A DNA stretch of 64,000 nucleotides from Qipengyuania aurantiaca (GCF_019711375.1 NZ_CP081295.1:62001-126000); one strand, 5' to 3'; numbered from the stretch's first letter, positions 8,105-18,007 are shown. Notes: generated from the letters alone by a model not told the origin. A program made the numbers and translations.

Positions 8105-8383
8105 ATGCCCGAAATGCTCACCACCGAAGGCCGTCTTGCCCGCGCAAAATTCCGCAGCTGGCATCGCGGCACGCGCGAAGCCGATTACATGATCGGCGGC
8201 TTCTTCGATCGCTACCACGCGGATTGGGGCGCGGAGGAACTCGCCTGGTTCGAAGCGCTGCTGGAAGAAGACGATGTCGACATCATGGCCTGGGCCCTGA
8301 AGACCCAGCCAACCCCGCCCCGCTTCCAGGGCGAGCTTATCGAAAAGATGCAATTGCTCAATTACGTCGACATTCCCCGCTGA
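8105..8383 (+). CDS. sdhE: FAD assembly factor SdhE
   Basis: This small helical protein (92 residues from this start) attaches FAD covalently to succinate dehydrogenase and related flavoproteins. The family signature RGTREADYMIGGF (RGxxE) is near the N-terminus, followed by an acidic FEALLEEDDVDIMAW region. Alternative starts are a GTG at 8087 and an ATG at 8114; none has a strong ribosome binding site, and the ATG at 8105 gives a family-typical length. It lies between recG and mfd, with mfd 56 bases downstream on the same strand. Confidence 0.88.
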   Translation: MPEMLTTEGRLARAKFRSWHRGTREADYMIGGFFDRYHADWGAEELAWFEALLEEDDVDIMAWALKTQPTPPRFQGELIEKMQLLNYVDIPR

Positions 8384-8439
8384 CGGGACACAACGCGTAT
8401 TGACGGGAACGCGAGGGAGCTTACGGCGCTGAGCCTGTA

Positions 8440-11400
8440 ATGCCCGACCTCTCCCGTATCCTGAAAGCCGAGCGCCCGCTTACTCTGGCGCAGGTCGCCC
8501 GCGGCGCGCAGCCGCTTGTCATGGCCGATCTCGCGCGTGCCGGAACCGGCCGTGCCGTCTTCATCGCGCCCGACGATGCCGCGATGCGCTCGGTGAGCGA
8601 GGCGGCGCAGTTCTTCGCACCCGAACTGGACGTGATCGAATTCCCGGCCTGGGATTCGCTGCCCTACGACCGCGCCAGCCCCGCGCTGACGGTCAGCGCC
8701 AAGCGACTTTCCGCGCTGTTCCGGCTGCAAACCGGCAACGCCAAGGCGCAGCTGGTCGTCACCACCGCTAACGCCGTGCTCCAGCGCGTGCTCACCCCGT
8801 TCCGCATTCGCGAGAGCGTGCGCGAGTTCAAGCCGGGGACAGAGATCGGGCGCGACAGTCTCTCGCTCCTGCTTCAAAAGCAGGGTTACAGCCGCACCGA
8901 CACGGTGATCGACAAGGGCGAGTACGCCATACGCGGCTCCATCGTTGACGTCTTCCCCAGCGGCCTCGACGACGCGCTGCGGCTCGATTTCTTCGGGGAC
9001 GAGCTGGAAAGCCTGCGCAGTTTCGATCCGAATACGCAGATGAGCACGGGGCGCCTCGACAGCCACCTCCTGCTGCCGGCAAGCGAGGCGCTGCTCGACG
9101 AGGACAGCATCAAGCGTTTCCGCAGCCGGTATCGAGAAATGTTTGGCGCCAATGCTACGCAGGACCCGCTTTACGAAGCCGTGAGCGAAGGCCGGCGCCT
9201 TGCCGGAATGGAACACTGGCTGCCGCTGTTCGAGGAACGGCTGGTGACGCTGTTCGACCATCTCGATGCGAAGGACGCGGTGGTCATCGACAGCGCCAGC
9301 CTCGCCGCGGCGGATGAGCGAATCAAGGACGTCACCGACTATTACGACCAGCGCAAGGCGGCGAGCGGTCAGGCCAAGGGCAGCTATCGTCCGCTGAAGC
9401 CCGACGCGCTCTACCTGACGGACGAGGAGTTCAACGCTGCGCTGGCCGATGCCCCCGCCCATCGCGCCACCGGTTTCGACGAACCGGAAAGCGAAACGGT
9501 CATCGATTTTGGCTTCCGTTCGGGCCGCGATTTTGCGCCCGAGCGCGCGCGGGGCGACAGTGTCTATCCGGTGCTGGCCGATCACCTGAAAGCGCTGGGA
9601 AAGGCGGGCAAGCGTCCGCTGCTCGCCGCCTATTCGACCGGCAGCCGCGCGCGCATCGCCTCGATCCTGTCCGAAGCGGGCGCGCCGGTGCAGCTGGCGG
9701 AAAGCTGGCAGGAGGCGCTGGGCTTAAGCGCCAAGGGCAAGCCTGCGGCCATGGTCCTGCCGCTGGAAGCCAGTTTCGCCAATGACGAGATGGAACTGCT
9801 CACCGAGCAGGACATCCTCGGCGATCGCCTCGTGCGGCGCAAGAAGAAGCGCAAAGATGCCGAAGCCTTCCTCGCCGAATTGCAGGCGCTGAGCGTGGGC
9901 GACCTCATCGTCCATACCGAGCACGGTATCGGAAAATATCTCGGCCTCGAGCCGGTCAGCGTGGGCAAGTCGAAGCACGATTGCGTGCAGCTGGAATACA
10001 AGGGCGGCGACAAGCTGTTCATCCCGGTCGAGAACATCGACGTGCTCAGCCGCTATGGCAGCAGCGAAGAGGCGGTCATGCTCGACCGACTCGGCGGCGA
10101 AGCCTGGCAGAAACGCCGCGCACGCCTGAAAGAGCGCATCCGCGAGATTGCGGGCGAACTGATGCAGGTCGCTGCGCAGCGTGCGCTCAAGAAGGCGCCG
10201 GTCCTCGAAGTCGACGAGCCGACCTACAACCAGTTCCTCGACCGCTTCCAATACGAGGAAACCGACGATCAGGACCGCGCCATCGCCGATGTCCTGTCCG
10301 ACCTTGAAAGCGGCAAGCCGATGGACCGGCTGGTCTGCGGCGATGTCGGTTTCGGAAAGACCGAGGTCGCGCTGCGCGCCGCTTTCGTTGCCGCGATGAA
10401 CGGCCAGCAGGTCGCGGTGGTTGCGCCCACCACCCTGCTCGCGCGCCAGCATTACGAGAATTTCCGCCAGCGGTTCTCCGGCTTTCCGCTGAAGGTCGGC
10501 CGCCTCTCGCGCCTCGTCCCCGCCAAGGAAATGAAGGAGACGCGCGAAGGCCTGGCCAAGGGCGATGTCGACATCGTCGTCGGCACCCACGCGATCCTGT
10601 CCAAGCAGACGAAGTTCAAGGAACTCGGCCTCGTGATCGTCGACGAGGAGCAGCGTTTCGGCGTCACGCATAAGGAGAAGCTCAAACAGCTGCGTGCCGA
10701 CGTGCATATGCTAACGCTCACCGCCACGCCGATCCCGCGCACGCTGCAAATGGCGATGACGGGCCTGCGCGAACTCTCCACCATCCAGACCCCGCCGGTC
10801 GACCGCCTCGCGGTCCGAACCTACGTCATGGAGTGGGACGACATGGTGATGCGCGAGGCGCTGCTGCGCGAACACCATCGCGGCGGGCAGAGCTTCATCG
10901 TCGTGCCGCGCATTTCGGACATGGAAGCCATATCCGACTGGCTCCACGAGAACGTGCCCGAGGTGAAGTTCGTCCCCGCGCATGGACAGATGGGCGCGGG
11001 CGAAATTGAAGAGCGGATGAGCGCCTTCTACGAGGGCAAATACGATGTCCTTCTCGCCACGACGATCGTCGAAAGCGGGCTCGACTTGCCGAGCGCAAAC
11101 ACCATCATCATACACCGCGCCGACATTTTCGGCCTCGCCCAGCTGTATCAGCTGCGCGGCCGCGTGGGTCGCTCGAAGCTGCGCGCCTATGCGTACCTTA
11201 CCTATGAGAAAGACATGGCGCTTTCCGAAGTGGCCGAGAAACGCCTGAAGGTCCTCGGCGATCTCGACAGCCTCGGCGCAGGCTTCCAGCTCGCCAGCCA
11301 CGATCTCGACATTCGCGGCGCAGGCAATCTGCTGGGCGACGAACAGTCGGGCCACATCCGCGAAGTCGGCTTCGAACTCTATCAGTCGATGCTCGAAGAC

Positions 11401-11931
11401 GCGATCCTCGCCGCCAAGGCGGGCGAACTGGGCCTGGAAGCCAAGCGCGAGACGGTCAGCCCGCAAATCACGGTCGACGCGCCGATCATGATCCCGGAAG
11501 ACTACGTCCCCGACCTCGCCGTGCGCATGGCGCTTTATCGCCGTCTCAACGATGCGGAAAACATGGGCGAGATCGAGGCGCTGGCCGCCGAGATGATTGA
11601 CCGCTTCGGCCCCCTGCCCTCGGCCACCGAGAATCTCGTGCGCCTGATCCAGATCAAGCTGCAGGCGATGGAGGCCAATATTGCCAAGATCGACGTGGGC
11701 GCGGCCGGCACGCTGGTCACCTTCCACAATGACGATTTCGCCGATGGGCCGGGCCTCATCGCCTATGTCGACAAGCTCAAAGGTACTGCCAAGCTGCGCC
11801 CCGACATGAAGCTGGTCATCAGCCGCGTGTGGAATTCGCCGGAAAGCCGCCTCAACGGGCTGTTCCAGTTGACCAAGGGACTGTCGGGGATCGTGCGGAA
11901 AGCGAAAAAGCGCGAGAAAGCCGTGGCCTAG
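8440..11931 (+). CDS. mfd: Transcription-repair coupling factor Mfd
   Basis: The 1163-residue translocase removes RNA polymerase stalled at DNA lesions and recruits UvrA. UvrB-like N-terminal domains (about 1-340) are followed by the CarD-like RNA-polymerase-interacting domain (about 483-555, VGDLIVHTEHGIGKYLG). The RecG-like motor comes next, with Walker A GDVGFGKT (about 633-640), DEEQ (about 733-736), TATPIPRT and QLRGRVGRS. A C-terminal TRCF domain spans about 1000-1120. All motor motifs look intact. Its stop overlaps the end of the convergent EAL-domain gene by 4 bases. Confidence 0.97.
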   Translation: MPDLSRILKAERPLTLAQVARGAQPLVMADLARAGTGRAVFIAPDDAAMRSVSEAAQFFAPELDVIEFPAWDSLPYDRASPALTVSAKRLSALFRLQTGNAKAQLVVTTANAVLQRVLTPFRIRESVREFKPGTEIGRDSLSLLLQKQGYSRTDTVIDKGEYAIRGSIVDVFPSGLDDALRLDFFGDELESLRSFDPNTQMSTGRLDSHLLLPASEALLDEDSIKRFRSRYREMFGANATQDPLYEAVSEGRRLAGMEHWLPLFEERLVTLFDHLDAKDAVVIDSASLAAADERIKDVTDYYDQRKAASGQAKGSYRPLKPDALYLTDEEFNAALADAPAHRATGFDEPESETVIDFGFRSGRDFAPERARGDSVYPVLADHLKALGKAGKRPLLAAYSTGSRARIASILSEAGAPVQLAESWQEALGLSAKGKPAAMVLPLEASFANDEMELLTEQDILGDRLVRRKKKRKDAEAFLAELQALSVGDLIVHTEHGIGKYLGLEPVSVGKSKHDCVQLEYKGGDKLFIPVENIDVLSRYGSSEEAVMLDRLGGEAWQKRRARLKERIREIAGELMQVAAQRALKKAPVLEVDEPTYNQFLDRFQYEETDDQDRAIADVLSDLESGKPMDRLVCGDVGFGKTEVALRAAFVAAMNGQQVAVVAPTTLLARQHYENFRQRFSGFPLKVGRLSRLVPAKEMKETREGLAKGDVDIVVGTHAILSKQTKFKELGLVIVDEEQRFGVTHKEKLKQLRADVHMLTLTATPIPRTLQMAMTGLRELSTIQTPPVDRLAVRTYVMEWDDMVMREALLREHHRGGQSFIVVPRISDMEAISDWLHENVPEVKFVPAHGQMGAGEIEERMSAFYEGKYDVLLATTIVESGLDLPSANTIIIHRADIFGLAQLYQLRGRVGRSKLRAYAYLTYEKDMALSEVAEKRLKVLGDLDSLGAGFQLASHDLDIRGAGNLLGDEQSGHIREVGFELYQSMLEDAILAAKAGELGLEAKRETVSPQITVDAPIMIPEDYVPDLAVRMALYRRLNDAENMGEIEALAAEMIDRFGPLPSATENLVRLIQIKLQAMEANIAKIDVGAAGTLVTFHNDDFADGPGLIAYVDKLKGTAKLRPDMKLVISRVWNSPESRLNGLFQLTKGLSGIVRKAKKREKAVA

Positions 11932-13247
11932 CGCCGGGCGAGCGTCAGCAGGGCGTGCTGCGGCATGGGTTCTGCGCGCAGGAAGCCCTGGAAGTATTCG
12001 CAATCCTCGGCGGCCACGAAATCGCGCTGCCGCTCGGTCTCGATGCCTTCCACCAGCACGCGAAGGTCGAGCGCCTTGGCCATGCCCATGATCGCGCGGA
12101 ACACGGCACGGTCGCGCTCGTCTTCGAGCACGCCCTCGACCATCGAACGGTCGAGCTTGATGCAGTCGATCGGCAGCACTTTGAGATAGCGGAAATTGCA
12201 GAAACCCGCGCCGAAATCGTCGAGCGCGATGCGCACGTCGAGCACTTTCAACTGCTGCAACACATGGCTGACGCGGTCGAGATCGGCGAGCAGGACCTGC
12301 TCGGTTATTTCGAGCGTGATGCGCGAGAGCGGGAAGCCGATACGCTCTGCCAACCGGGCGAAATCGATCGCGAAATTGTCGACGGCGAGATCCGTCGGCG
12401 TGATGTTGATCGACAGGCGCAGGTGTTCGGGCCATTCGCACGCCGCTTCCATCGCGCGCTGCGCGATATGACGGGAGAGATGCGCCACGTGGTCCGCGCG
12501 TTCGGCGATCTGGAACAGCACGTCGGCGCCGATCCGGCCGACAATCGGGTGGTGCCAGCGCACCAGCGCCTCGGCACCGATCATCCGGTCATCGACGAGC
12601 GAATATTGCGGCTGGAAGAGGACCTCGATCTCCTCGCGGTCGATCGCGGCGAGAAGGTCCGACTCCAGCTCGATATTGGAGCGCGGCGCATTCGAGGCGT
12701 CACCGCTGGGCCAGTCGATCCGCGTCCCACGCGACTGGCGCATGGTCTCGGCCACTTCGGACAGGCGGTCGAGCATCGAATCGAGCGCGGTATCTCCTCC
12801 CGCCCGCATGAGCGCGATCCGGGGCCACAGCCGCAAGGCGCCCCCGCCATCGGGGTTGGCGATCGGAGTAGCCAGCGCGTCGGCCAAGGCTTCCGCGAGC
12901 CATTGCCACCGTTCGGCGGTGCAGTTGGACCGCGTCACCAGCATGAAATTGCCGCCCGACAGGCGAACCGCAAGCCAGGCATCGCTTTCCAGTTCGTCAC
13001 TGGCAAAATGGCGAATGCGATGCGCAACTTCGACCAGCGCTCCGTCGCCTGCGGTTTCCCCGAATGCAACGTTCAGCGTATCGATACGCCCGAGCGAGAT
13101 CAGCATGGCGTTCACCGGACACGGACCACTGCTCTGCGGCCAGTTGGCACACCACGATTCGATGGTCGCACGCAAAAGCGACACGTCCCCCAGGCCGGTC
13201 AGGGCGTCGGTCGAATCGTCAGTCTTATGGTCCGGTGCGGTTGCCAT
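11928..13247 (-). CDS. Cyclic-di-GMP phosphodiesterase (degenerate GGDEF + EAL)
   Basis: The 439-residue cytoplasmic signalling protein has an N-terminal GGDEF-like domain (about 15-165) whose active-site loop reads SGGNF, so diguanylate cyclase activity is unlikely. The C-terminal EAL domain (about 185-430) keeps the substrate and metal residues: EALVRWHHP, the Asn in LSINITP, the Glu in LEITEQ, DDFGAGF, the Lys in CIKLD, VEGIET and the Gln in YFQGF. It should hydrolyse c-di-GMP. There is no membrane segment or obvious sensory domain, so the defective GGDEF part may act as an allosteric GTP sensor, as known for some composite proteins. Confidence 0.92.
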   Translation of the reverse strand: MATAPDHKTDDSTDALTGLGDVSLLRATIESWCANWPQSSGPCPVNAMLISLGRIDTLNVAFGETAGDGALVEVAHRIRHFASDELESDAWLAVRLSGGNFMLVTRSNCTAERWQWLAEALADALATPIANPDGGGALRLWPRIALMRAGGDTALDSMLDRLSEVAETMRQSRGTRIDWPSGDASNAPRSNIELESDLLAAIDREEIEVLFQPQYSLVDDRMIGAEALVRWHHPIVGRIGADVLFQIAERADHVAHLSRHIAQRAMEAACEWPEHLRLSINITPTDLAVDNFAIDFARLAERIGFPLSRITLEITEQVLLADLDRVSHVLQQLKVLDVRIALDDFGAGFCNFRYLKVLPIDCIKLDRSMVEGVLEDERDRAVFRAIMGMAKALDLRVLVEGIETERQRDFVAAEDCEYFQGFLRAEPMPQHALLTLARR

Positions 13248-13372
13248 TCATGCACCCATAGCATTGCTTTACGGTTTATTAATCATAAAATCGACCGTGT
13301 TGCCAAACGGGACGCCGGTCCATAGGGATGCGGCCAACTCCGCTTCTGGAGCGACGGATGACAAGGCATCTT

Positions 13373-14155
13373 ATGTCCGATTTCGAACGACTTGCCCTTT
13401 TGGTATCCGATTCCGACCGGGCGCGCGAAGCGGCGGAAGAGGTGTTCGCCCCGCTCGCTGACTGGGTTCCGCTGGAGGAAGCCGATGCCGCCGTCGTCAT
13501 CGGGGGCGATGGTTACATGTTGCAAAGCCTGCATTCGATGCTTGACGAAGGGCGCATCCTGCCCGCCTATGGCGTCAATCTCGGCACGGTCGGTTTCCTC
13601 ATGAATCGCAACCGTCAGCCGGACAAATTGCTCGGACGCATTGCCCGCGCCAAGCCGCTCACCATCGCCCCACTCGCCATGGAGGCGGTCACGCAAGACG
13701 GCGAAACCCACCGCTTTTGCGCTATCAACGAAGTCTCGCTGCTGCGTGAAACGCGCCAGACCGCGAAGATCGAGGTCGCGGTGGACGAGAAGGTCCGCAT
13801 CAAGGAACTGGTGTGCGACGGCGTCCTGCTCGCCACTCCTGCGGGATCGACGGCCTATAACCTTTCCGCCGACGGCCCGATCCTGCCGCTCGACTCCCAG
13901 CTCCTCGCGCTAACGCCCATCTCGGCCTTCCGCCCGCGCCGCTGGAAGGGAGCAATCCTGCCCGATCGCAGCCGCGTGACCTTTCGCGTCATCGAAGCCG
14001 ACAAGCGCCCCGTCTCCGCGGTCGCCGACCAGCGCGAGATCCGCAATGTCGCCGAAGTGCGGCTCGAAATCGCGCGCGAAAACGAGCTGACCCTGCTCTT
14101 CGATCCGGGTCATTCGCTCGACGAACGCATCGTTGCAGAGCAGTTCGTGGTGTGA
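13373..14155 (+). CDS. nadK: NAD kinase
   Basis: The 260-residue enzyme phosphorylates NAD to NADP. It shows the family GGDG motif (about residues 44-47, VIGGDGYML), the NLGTVGFLMNRN segment, and the C-terminal TPAGSTAYNLSADGPILP block that binds NAD. Two ATGs lie upstream in frame (13328 and 13358). The ATG at 13373 has AAGG 6 bases ahead and gives a family-typical N-terminus, while 13358 with GGAG is nearly as good. It is divergent from the EAL gene across an AT-rich promoter region of about 125 bases and is followed by tRNA-Asn. Confidence 0.95.
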   Translation: MSDFERLALLVSDSDRAREAAEEVFAPLADWVPLEEADAAVVIGGDGYMLQSLHSMLDEGRILPAYGVNLGTVGFLMNRNRQPDKLLGRIARAKPLTIAPLAMEAVTQDGETHRFCAINEVSLLRETRQTAKIEVAVDEKVRIKELVCDGVLLATPAGSTAYNLSADGPILPLDSQLLALTPISAFRPRRWKGAILPDRSRVTFRVIEADKRPVSAVADQREIRNVAEVRLEIARENELTLLFDPGHSLDERIVAEQFVV

Positions 14156-14201
14156 GCGCAACAGCGTTGCACAAGCGGCGCAAATTTTTCCAAAACCCGG
14201 C

Positions 14202-14230
14202 TTGCCAAACCGAAAAGCCGCCCATATACG
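14202..14230 (+). promoter_or_regulatory. Candidate sigma-70 promoter for tRNA-Asn
   Basis: TTGCCA (14202-14207) and TATACG (14225-14230) are separated by 17 bases, and the tRNA begins 22 bases after the -10 hexamer. Matches to consensus are 5 of 6 and 4 of 6. The position is right for a tRNA promoter; there is no experimental support. Confidence 0.45.
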
Positions 14231-14251
14231 CCCGGCCTGCCTTCGGGTTGC

Positions 14252-14326
14252 TCCCCGATAGCTCAGCGGTAGAGTAGGTGACTGTTAATCACTTGGTCGT
14301 TGGTTCGAATCCAACTCGGGGAGCCA
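14252..14326 (+). tRNA. tRNA-Asn (anticodon GTT)
   Basis: A full 75-base cloverleaf can be drawn. The acceptor stem TCCCCGA pairs with TCGGGGA, the D-arm contains AGCTCAGCGGTAGAG, the anticodon loop CTGTTAA has GTT at 14284-14286, and the T-loop is TTCGAAT. The discriminator is G and CCA is encoded (14324-14326). The tRNA sits between nadK and the molybdenum cofactor genes. No island scar is seen next to it. Confidence 0.97.
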
Positions 14327-14377
14327 TTTCCTTTCAAACCAGAAGCACGCGCCAGCAATCTTGCGGCAGACTTCCGG

Positions 14378-14980
14378 CTATGGGCTCTCTTGCAAGCTTT
14401 GAGATTTGTCCGGCGTGTTTGCGCCGTTCAGCCGATCCAGATCGCGGGTGTCATCGACATCGAAGAGTTCATCCTGGTGTTGCGGAGCGACAAGCTCTGC
14501 ATCCCCTAGATCGAGGCTGCGCGCTCCCCTGTCCCCTGTAAGGGTTTCGAGCAGAGGGAAGATCTTGCGCGGGAAGTTCGCGGGACACCCGGCAGTGTTA
14601 TCGGGATACAGCGTAAAGGCCACGCCCTGCGCTTCGATAAGCCGACCAAGATGCGCCGGCGAGACGAGCGGCATGTCGGCGAGCATGATCATCGCGCGAT
14701 CGCAAACGGTCAGCGCGCGCACTCCTGCAGCGATCGAGGTGCCCATGCCCTGCTCGGCTAATGGGTTTTCGACGGTCTTCCATCTCGGACGGGTGTTGAT
14801 CGGGCTATTCTGGCCGATGACGAGAATGCGCTCGCTGAAACCAATATTCTCTGCGGTTTCCGCGGCCCATTCCCACAAGGGGCGCCCGCGAAACTCGGCG
14901 ATGAGCTTGCCGCCGCCAAACCGTTTACCCTGGCCGGCAGCAAGCAAGACCACACCTGTCTTCACATCAGGCAGCGACAC
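14378..14980 (-). CDS. mocA: Molybdenum cofactor cytidylyltransferase (MobA-like NTP transferase)
   Basis: The 200-residue nucleotidyltransferase has the signature VLLAAGQGKRFGGGKL (11-26), an LADMP metal site in mid-sequence, and a second substrate loop ending in DVDDTRDL. Enzymes of this group attach CMP to molybdopterin, making the MCD cofactor used by xanthine-dehydrogenase-type enzymes. Its start overlaps the end of xdhC by 14 bases and it closes the operon encoding a three-subunit molybdoenzyme, which supports the cytidylyltransferase assignment over MobA (guanylyl) activity. Confidence 0.88.
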   Translation of the reverse strand: MSLPDVKTGVVLLAAGQGKRFGGGKLIAEFRGRPLWEWAAETAENIGFSERILVIGQNSPINTRPRWKTVENPLAEQGMGTSIAAGVRALTVCDRAMIMLADMPLVSPAHLGRLIEAQGVAFTLYPDNTAGCPANFPRKIFPLLETLTGDRGARSLDLGDAELVAPQHQDELFDVDDTRDLDRLNGANTPDKSQSLQESP

Positions 14981-15818
14981 GCATCTGCTCGTAACGGCCG
15001 ACGATTTCGGACAGTGCCGATAGCGCGAGGGTTCGCGGCGATTTGCAGGCCGGCATCAGACCTACCGGGCTGGTCAGTCGCGCGATTTTCTCCTCCGGAA
15101 TGCCGTGTGCGACTAGCGCCAGCGTCCGGTCGCTCCGCGCCCTTTCTCCCCCTTGCGCTCCTATGTAGAAAGCCTCGCTTGCCAGCGCCTGTTCGAGCAA
15201 GGCCAGTTCCCATTCGTGATCATGGAACAGCAACAGGCAGGCCGTCCATGGATCGTAACGCAGATTCTGCGCCGCTTTGCCGAGAGCAAGGTCGTCCCTG
15301 GAAAACGCTTCGGCTTCGATCTTCAAGGCCGAACTCAGCGAAGCGACAGCCTCGAGCTCCGGCCCCTCCCCCAATACGACGAGTTTCAGCGCGGGGAGGT
15401 AGGTGCGTCTCAGCAAGGGGCTTGGGCCTGCGAGCGCCAGCCCGGCCGGGCGACGCGCTTGCAGCGCTTCGAGGGCGGATCGACAGGCCGCGCGATCCGG
15501 TTCCGGGTCGAGCAGGATATCGAGCCCGCCGCCACACGGCAGGCGGAAGTCGATCCGGGAGGACCCGCGTCCATAGCGCACAACGCGGCGCTCCTTGCAT
15601 TGCGTTATGTCGCTTGCCAGCTGGCTCTCAAGACAGCCATCGGCAAGATCGCCAACGGTCGTTCCGTCCGGCAAGACCGCCAGTTGCGCACCGAGGCGGC
15701 GGGAAAAGCTGCCCTCGACCCCGACGATGGTGCACAGGCCCACACCCGGTTGGCACGCCGCAGCAAGCGCGAGGTGATCCTCGTTGCTTACGGTCTCGAT
15801 AGCGTAATCGGCCAGCAT
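14967..15818 (-). CDS. XdhC/CoxI-family molybdoenzyme maturation factor
   Basis: The 283-residue protein is of the XdhC type, which binds molybdenum cofactor, assists its sulfuration and inserts it into the apoenzyme. An N-terminal XdhC domain contains GDLADGCLESQLA, corresponding to the family's conserved Cys-containing loop. A C-terminal Rossmann-like half ends in GLMPACKSPRTLALS. It overlaps the large oxidoreductase subunit by one base upstream and mocA by 14 bases downstream, so all five genes are probably co-transcribed. Confidence 0.85.
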   Translation of the reverse strand: MLADYAIETVSNEDHLALAAACQPGVGLCTIVGVEGSFSRRLGAQLAVLPDGTTVGDLADGCLESQLASDITQCKERRVVRYGRGSSRIDFRLPCGGGLDILLDPEPDRAACRSALEALQARRPAGLALAGPSPLLRRTYLPALKLVVLGEGPELEAVASLSSALKIEAEAFSRDDLALGKAAQNLRYDPWTACLLLFHDHEWELALLEQALASEAFYIGAQGGERARSDRTLALVAHGIPEEKIARLTSPVGLMPACKSPRTLALSALSEIVGRYEQMRVAA

Positions 15819-18007
15819 CAGTCGGGCATTGCGGCCAGAACGCGATCCGGCGTCATCGGGTAATCGTACAGTCTAGCGCCGCAGGCGTTGTAGATCGCGT
15901 TGGCGATGGCTGCTGCGCCTCCGCACATGCCAAGCTCGCCGATGCCCTTGGCCTGGATCGGGCTGGCCGCGCCGTCGCGTTCTTCCACCAGCAGGACTTC
16001 CAGATCGGGGACGTCGCGGTGAACGGGCACGTGATATTCCGCGAGATCGCAATTGACGAGGTGTCCGTCGCGCGGATCGAACTCCAGCGCCTCGGTCAGT
16101 GCCACGCCGATGCTCCAGGTAATGCCGCCGATGCATTGCGAGCGCGCGGTCTTGGCGTTGAGAACGCGTCCGAAGCCGAATGCACCCAGCATCCGATCGA
16201 CGCGGGTTTCACCGGTGTAGTGATTGACGCGTACTTCGGCGAAGAAGGCGCCGAAGCCGGAGGCGGTGTAATCGTCCTCTATATCGCCCGGCTGGTAATG
16301 GCCTTCGCGCACAAGGTCCTTGCCTTCGAGCAGGTCCGTCAGAGCTTCGCCGCCAGTTGTCTTGCCTTCGCGCAGGTCGAGCCTTTCCTCACTCGTGCCG
16401 AGTTTTGCGGCCAGTTCCTCGCGAATTGCCTTGCATGCGATATAGACCGCCGAACCGATCGAAGCCGCGCCCCAGCTGCCGCCCGAGCCCGGGCCGCGCG
16501 GGTGGCGCGTATCGCCCAGTTCGACCAGGACCTGCCCCGGATCCAGCCCCAGCATCTCTCCGGCGATCTGCGCCAGGATGGTATAGGTCCCGGTGCCGAT
16601 GTCGGTCATGTCGGTTTCGACAAGCGCCGTGCTGTCAGCTTTCAGCGTCACGCGTGCCTTCGCCTCGGAGATGTTGTGGACGCGCGCGGCGCTGGCCATG
16701 CCGGTGCCGATCCACCATTCGCCCTCACGCCGCTGGCGCGGTTGGCGGGGGCCACTGTCCCAACCGAAAGCTTCAGCGCCCTGCTTCAGGCATTCGGCAA
16801 GCTTGTGGGAGGAGAACGGGAGGTCTTCCTCGGGATCCCTCTCGGGTATGTTGCGCAAGCGCAGCTCGACCGGATCGATGCCGGCCTTTTCGGCGAGAAC
16901 ATCCATCGCCCCTTCGAGCGCCGGCATGCCCACCGCCTCTCCGGGAGCCCGCACCGATCCGGCCGTCATGCGATGAATGCGGGCCACCTTGAGCATCAGT
17001 TCGCGATTCTCGCCGCCATACATGAAGTGCGACGATTGCAGCACGGGTTCGGCAAAAGTCTCGCCGGGAAGGTTGGACACCAGCGCTTCGTGGCCGAAAC
17101 CGGTAAGCTTTCCTTTCGCATCGGCCGCAAGACGCAGGCGCTGCGTGGTTTCGCTGCGGCGCATGACCGTCTGGAACACCTGCTGGCGGGACTGAACGAC
17201 GCGGACGGGCCGCCCAACCTGTTTCGCCGCCAGCGCGGCTGCGACCACCTCTTCGCTGATCCCCAGCTTGGAACCGAAACCGCCACCGACGAAGCGGGAA
17301 ATGAGGCGGATATTCTCCTCTTCCATATCGAGCGCATCGGCCAGTTCGGTGATGTTGTAGTTGAGCATCTGGAGCGAGGCATGAACGGTCAGCTTGTCGC
17401 CATCCCACTCGGCGATTGCGGCATGCGGCTCCATCGCGGCGGACGCATGCCCCTTGGTCGTGTAGCTTACGTCAACGCTGTGTTCGGCTTCGGCCATGGC
17501 ATGCGCCAGATTGCCCTGGTGAACGGTCTCGTCCTCCTGCTCTTCCGGTTCGACCGCGTTCGGATCGAGCGGAGCGCCTTCCTCCTCGCGATATTCGACC
17601 TTCAGCTGCTTGGCCGCATCGCGCGCCTGCTCGAAGGTTTCGGCGACCACCAGCGCGATTGGCTGCCCCCAATAACAGACCTGCGCGGGCCCTTGCATGG
17701 GGGCCTCGTTGGCCGTGCCCTGCGCGGCGCGGGTGCTCATCTTCTTATCGTCGACCACCGCGACCACGCCGGGCATGGACAGTACGCTTGAGCGATCGAT
17801 GGAAGTAACCTCGCCGCGCGTGATGGTCGAAGTGACCAGCACGCCCTCGACACAACGGTCGATGGGGTATTCGGCGGCATAGGGCGCGGTGCCGGTGACT
17901 TTGGCCAGACCCTCGATCCGCGGCAGGGGCTTGCCGAGCACGCCCTGTTTCATGCCGTCGAGACGGTTGGAATTGTCGGGCTCGTCCTGCTTGAGATGGA
18001 CCGTCAT
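15818..18007 (-). CDS. Aldehyde/xanthine oxidoreductase, molybdopterin-binding subunit (PaoC-like)
   Basis: This 729-residue large subunit of a xanthine-dehydrogenase-family hydroxylase carries the active site. The aldehyde oxidase a/b hammerhead domain spans about 25-140, followed by the cofactor-binding domains with the family motif FVGGGFGSK. The catalytic base is E691 within KGIGELGMCGG. It overlaps the FAD subunit by 4 bases. Cofactor type, subunit split and total length resemble E. coli PaoC, a periplasmic aldehyde detoxifier, but no Tat signal is visible here, so a cytoplasmic enzyme is likely. Substrate unknown. Confidence 0.92.
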   Translation of the reverse strand: MTVHLKQDEPDNSNRLDGMKQGVLGKPLPRIEGLAKVTGTAPYAAEYPIDRCVEGVLVTSTITRGEVTSIDRSSVLSMPGVVAVVDDKKMSTRAAQGTANEAPMQGPAQVCYWGQPIALVVAETFEQARDAAKQLKVEYREEEGAPLDPNAVEPEEQEDETVHQGNLAHAMAEAEHSVDVSYTTKGHASAAMEPHAAIAEWDGDKLTVHASLQMLNYNITELADALDMEEENIRLISRFVGGGFGSKLGISEEVVAAALAAKQVGRPVRVVQSRQQVFQTVMRRSETTQRLRLAADAKGKLTGFGHEALVSNLPGETFAEPVLQSSHFMYGGENRELMLKVARIHRMTAGSVRAPGEAVGMPALEGAMDVLAEKAGIDPVELRLRNIPERDPEEDLPFSSHKLAECLKQGAEAFGWDSGPRQPRQRREGEWWIGTGMASAARVHNISEAKARVTLKADSTALVETDMTDIGTGTYTILAQIAGEMLGLDPGQVLVELGDTRHPRGPGSGGSWGAASIGSAVYIACKAIREELAAKLGTSEERLDLREGKTTGGEALTDLLEGKDLVREGHYQPGDIEDDYTASGFGAFFAEVRVNHYTGETRVDRMLGAFGFGRVLNAKTARSQCIGGITWSIGVALTEALEFDPRDGHLVNCDLAEYHVPVHRDVPDLEVLLVEERDGAASPIQAKGIGELGMCGGAAAIANAIYNACGARLYDYPMTPDRVLAAMPD

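Noticed and set aside
6175..8403. 742-codon open frame antisense to recG
   Set aside because: Mirror frame caused by GC-rich third positions; product is arginine/histidine-rich low-complexity with no motif, while RecG on the other strand has all helicase motifs.
12305..12577. Short frames inside the EAL gene as extra genes
   Set aside because: They shadow an intact EAL domain and have no initiation signals of their own.
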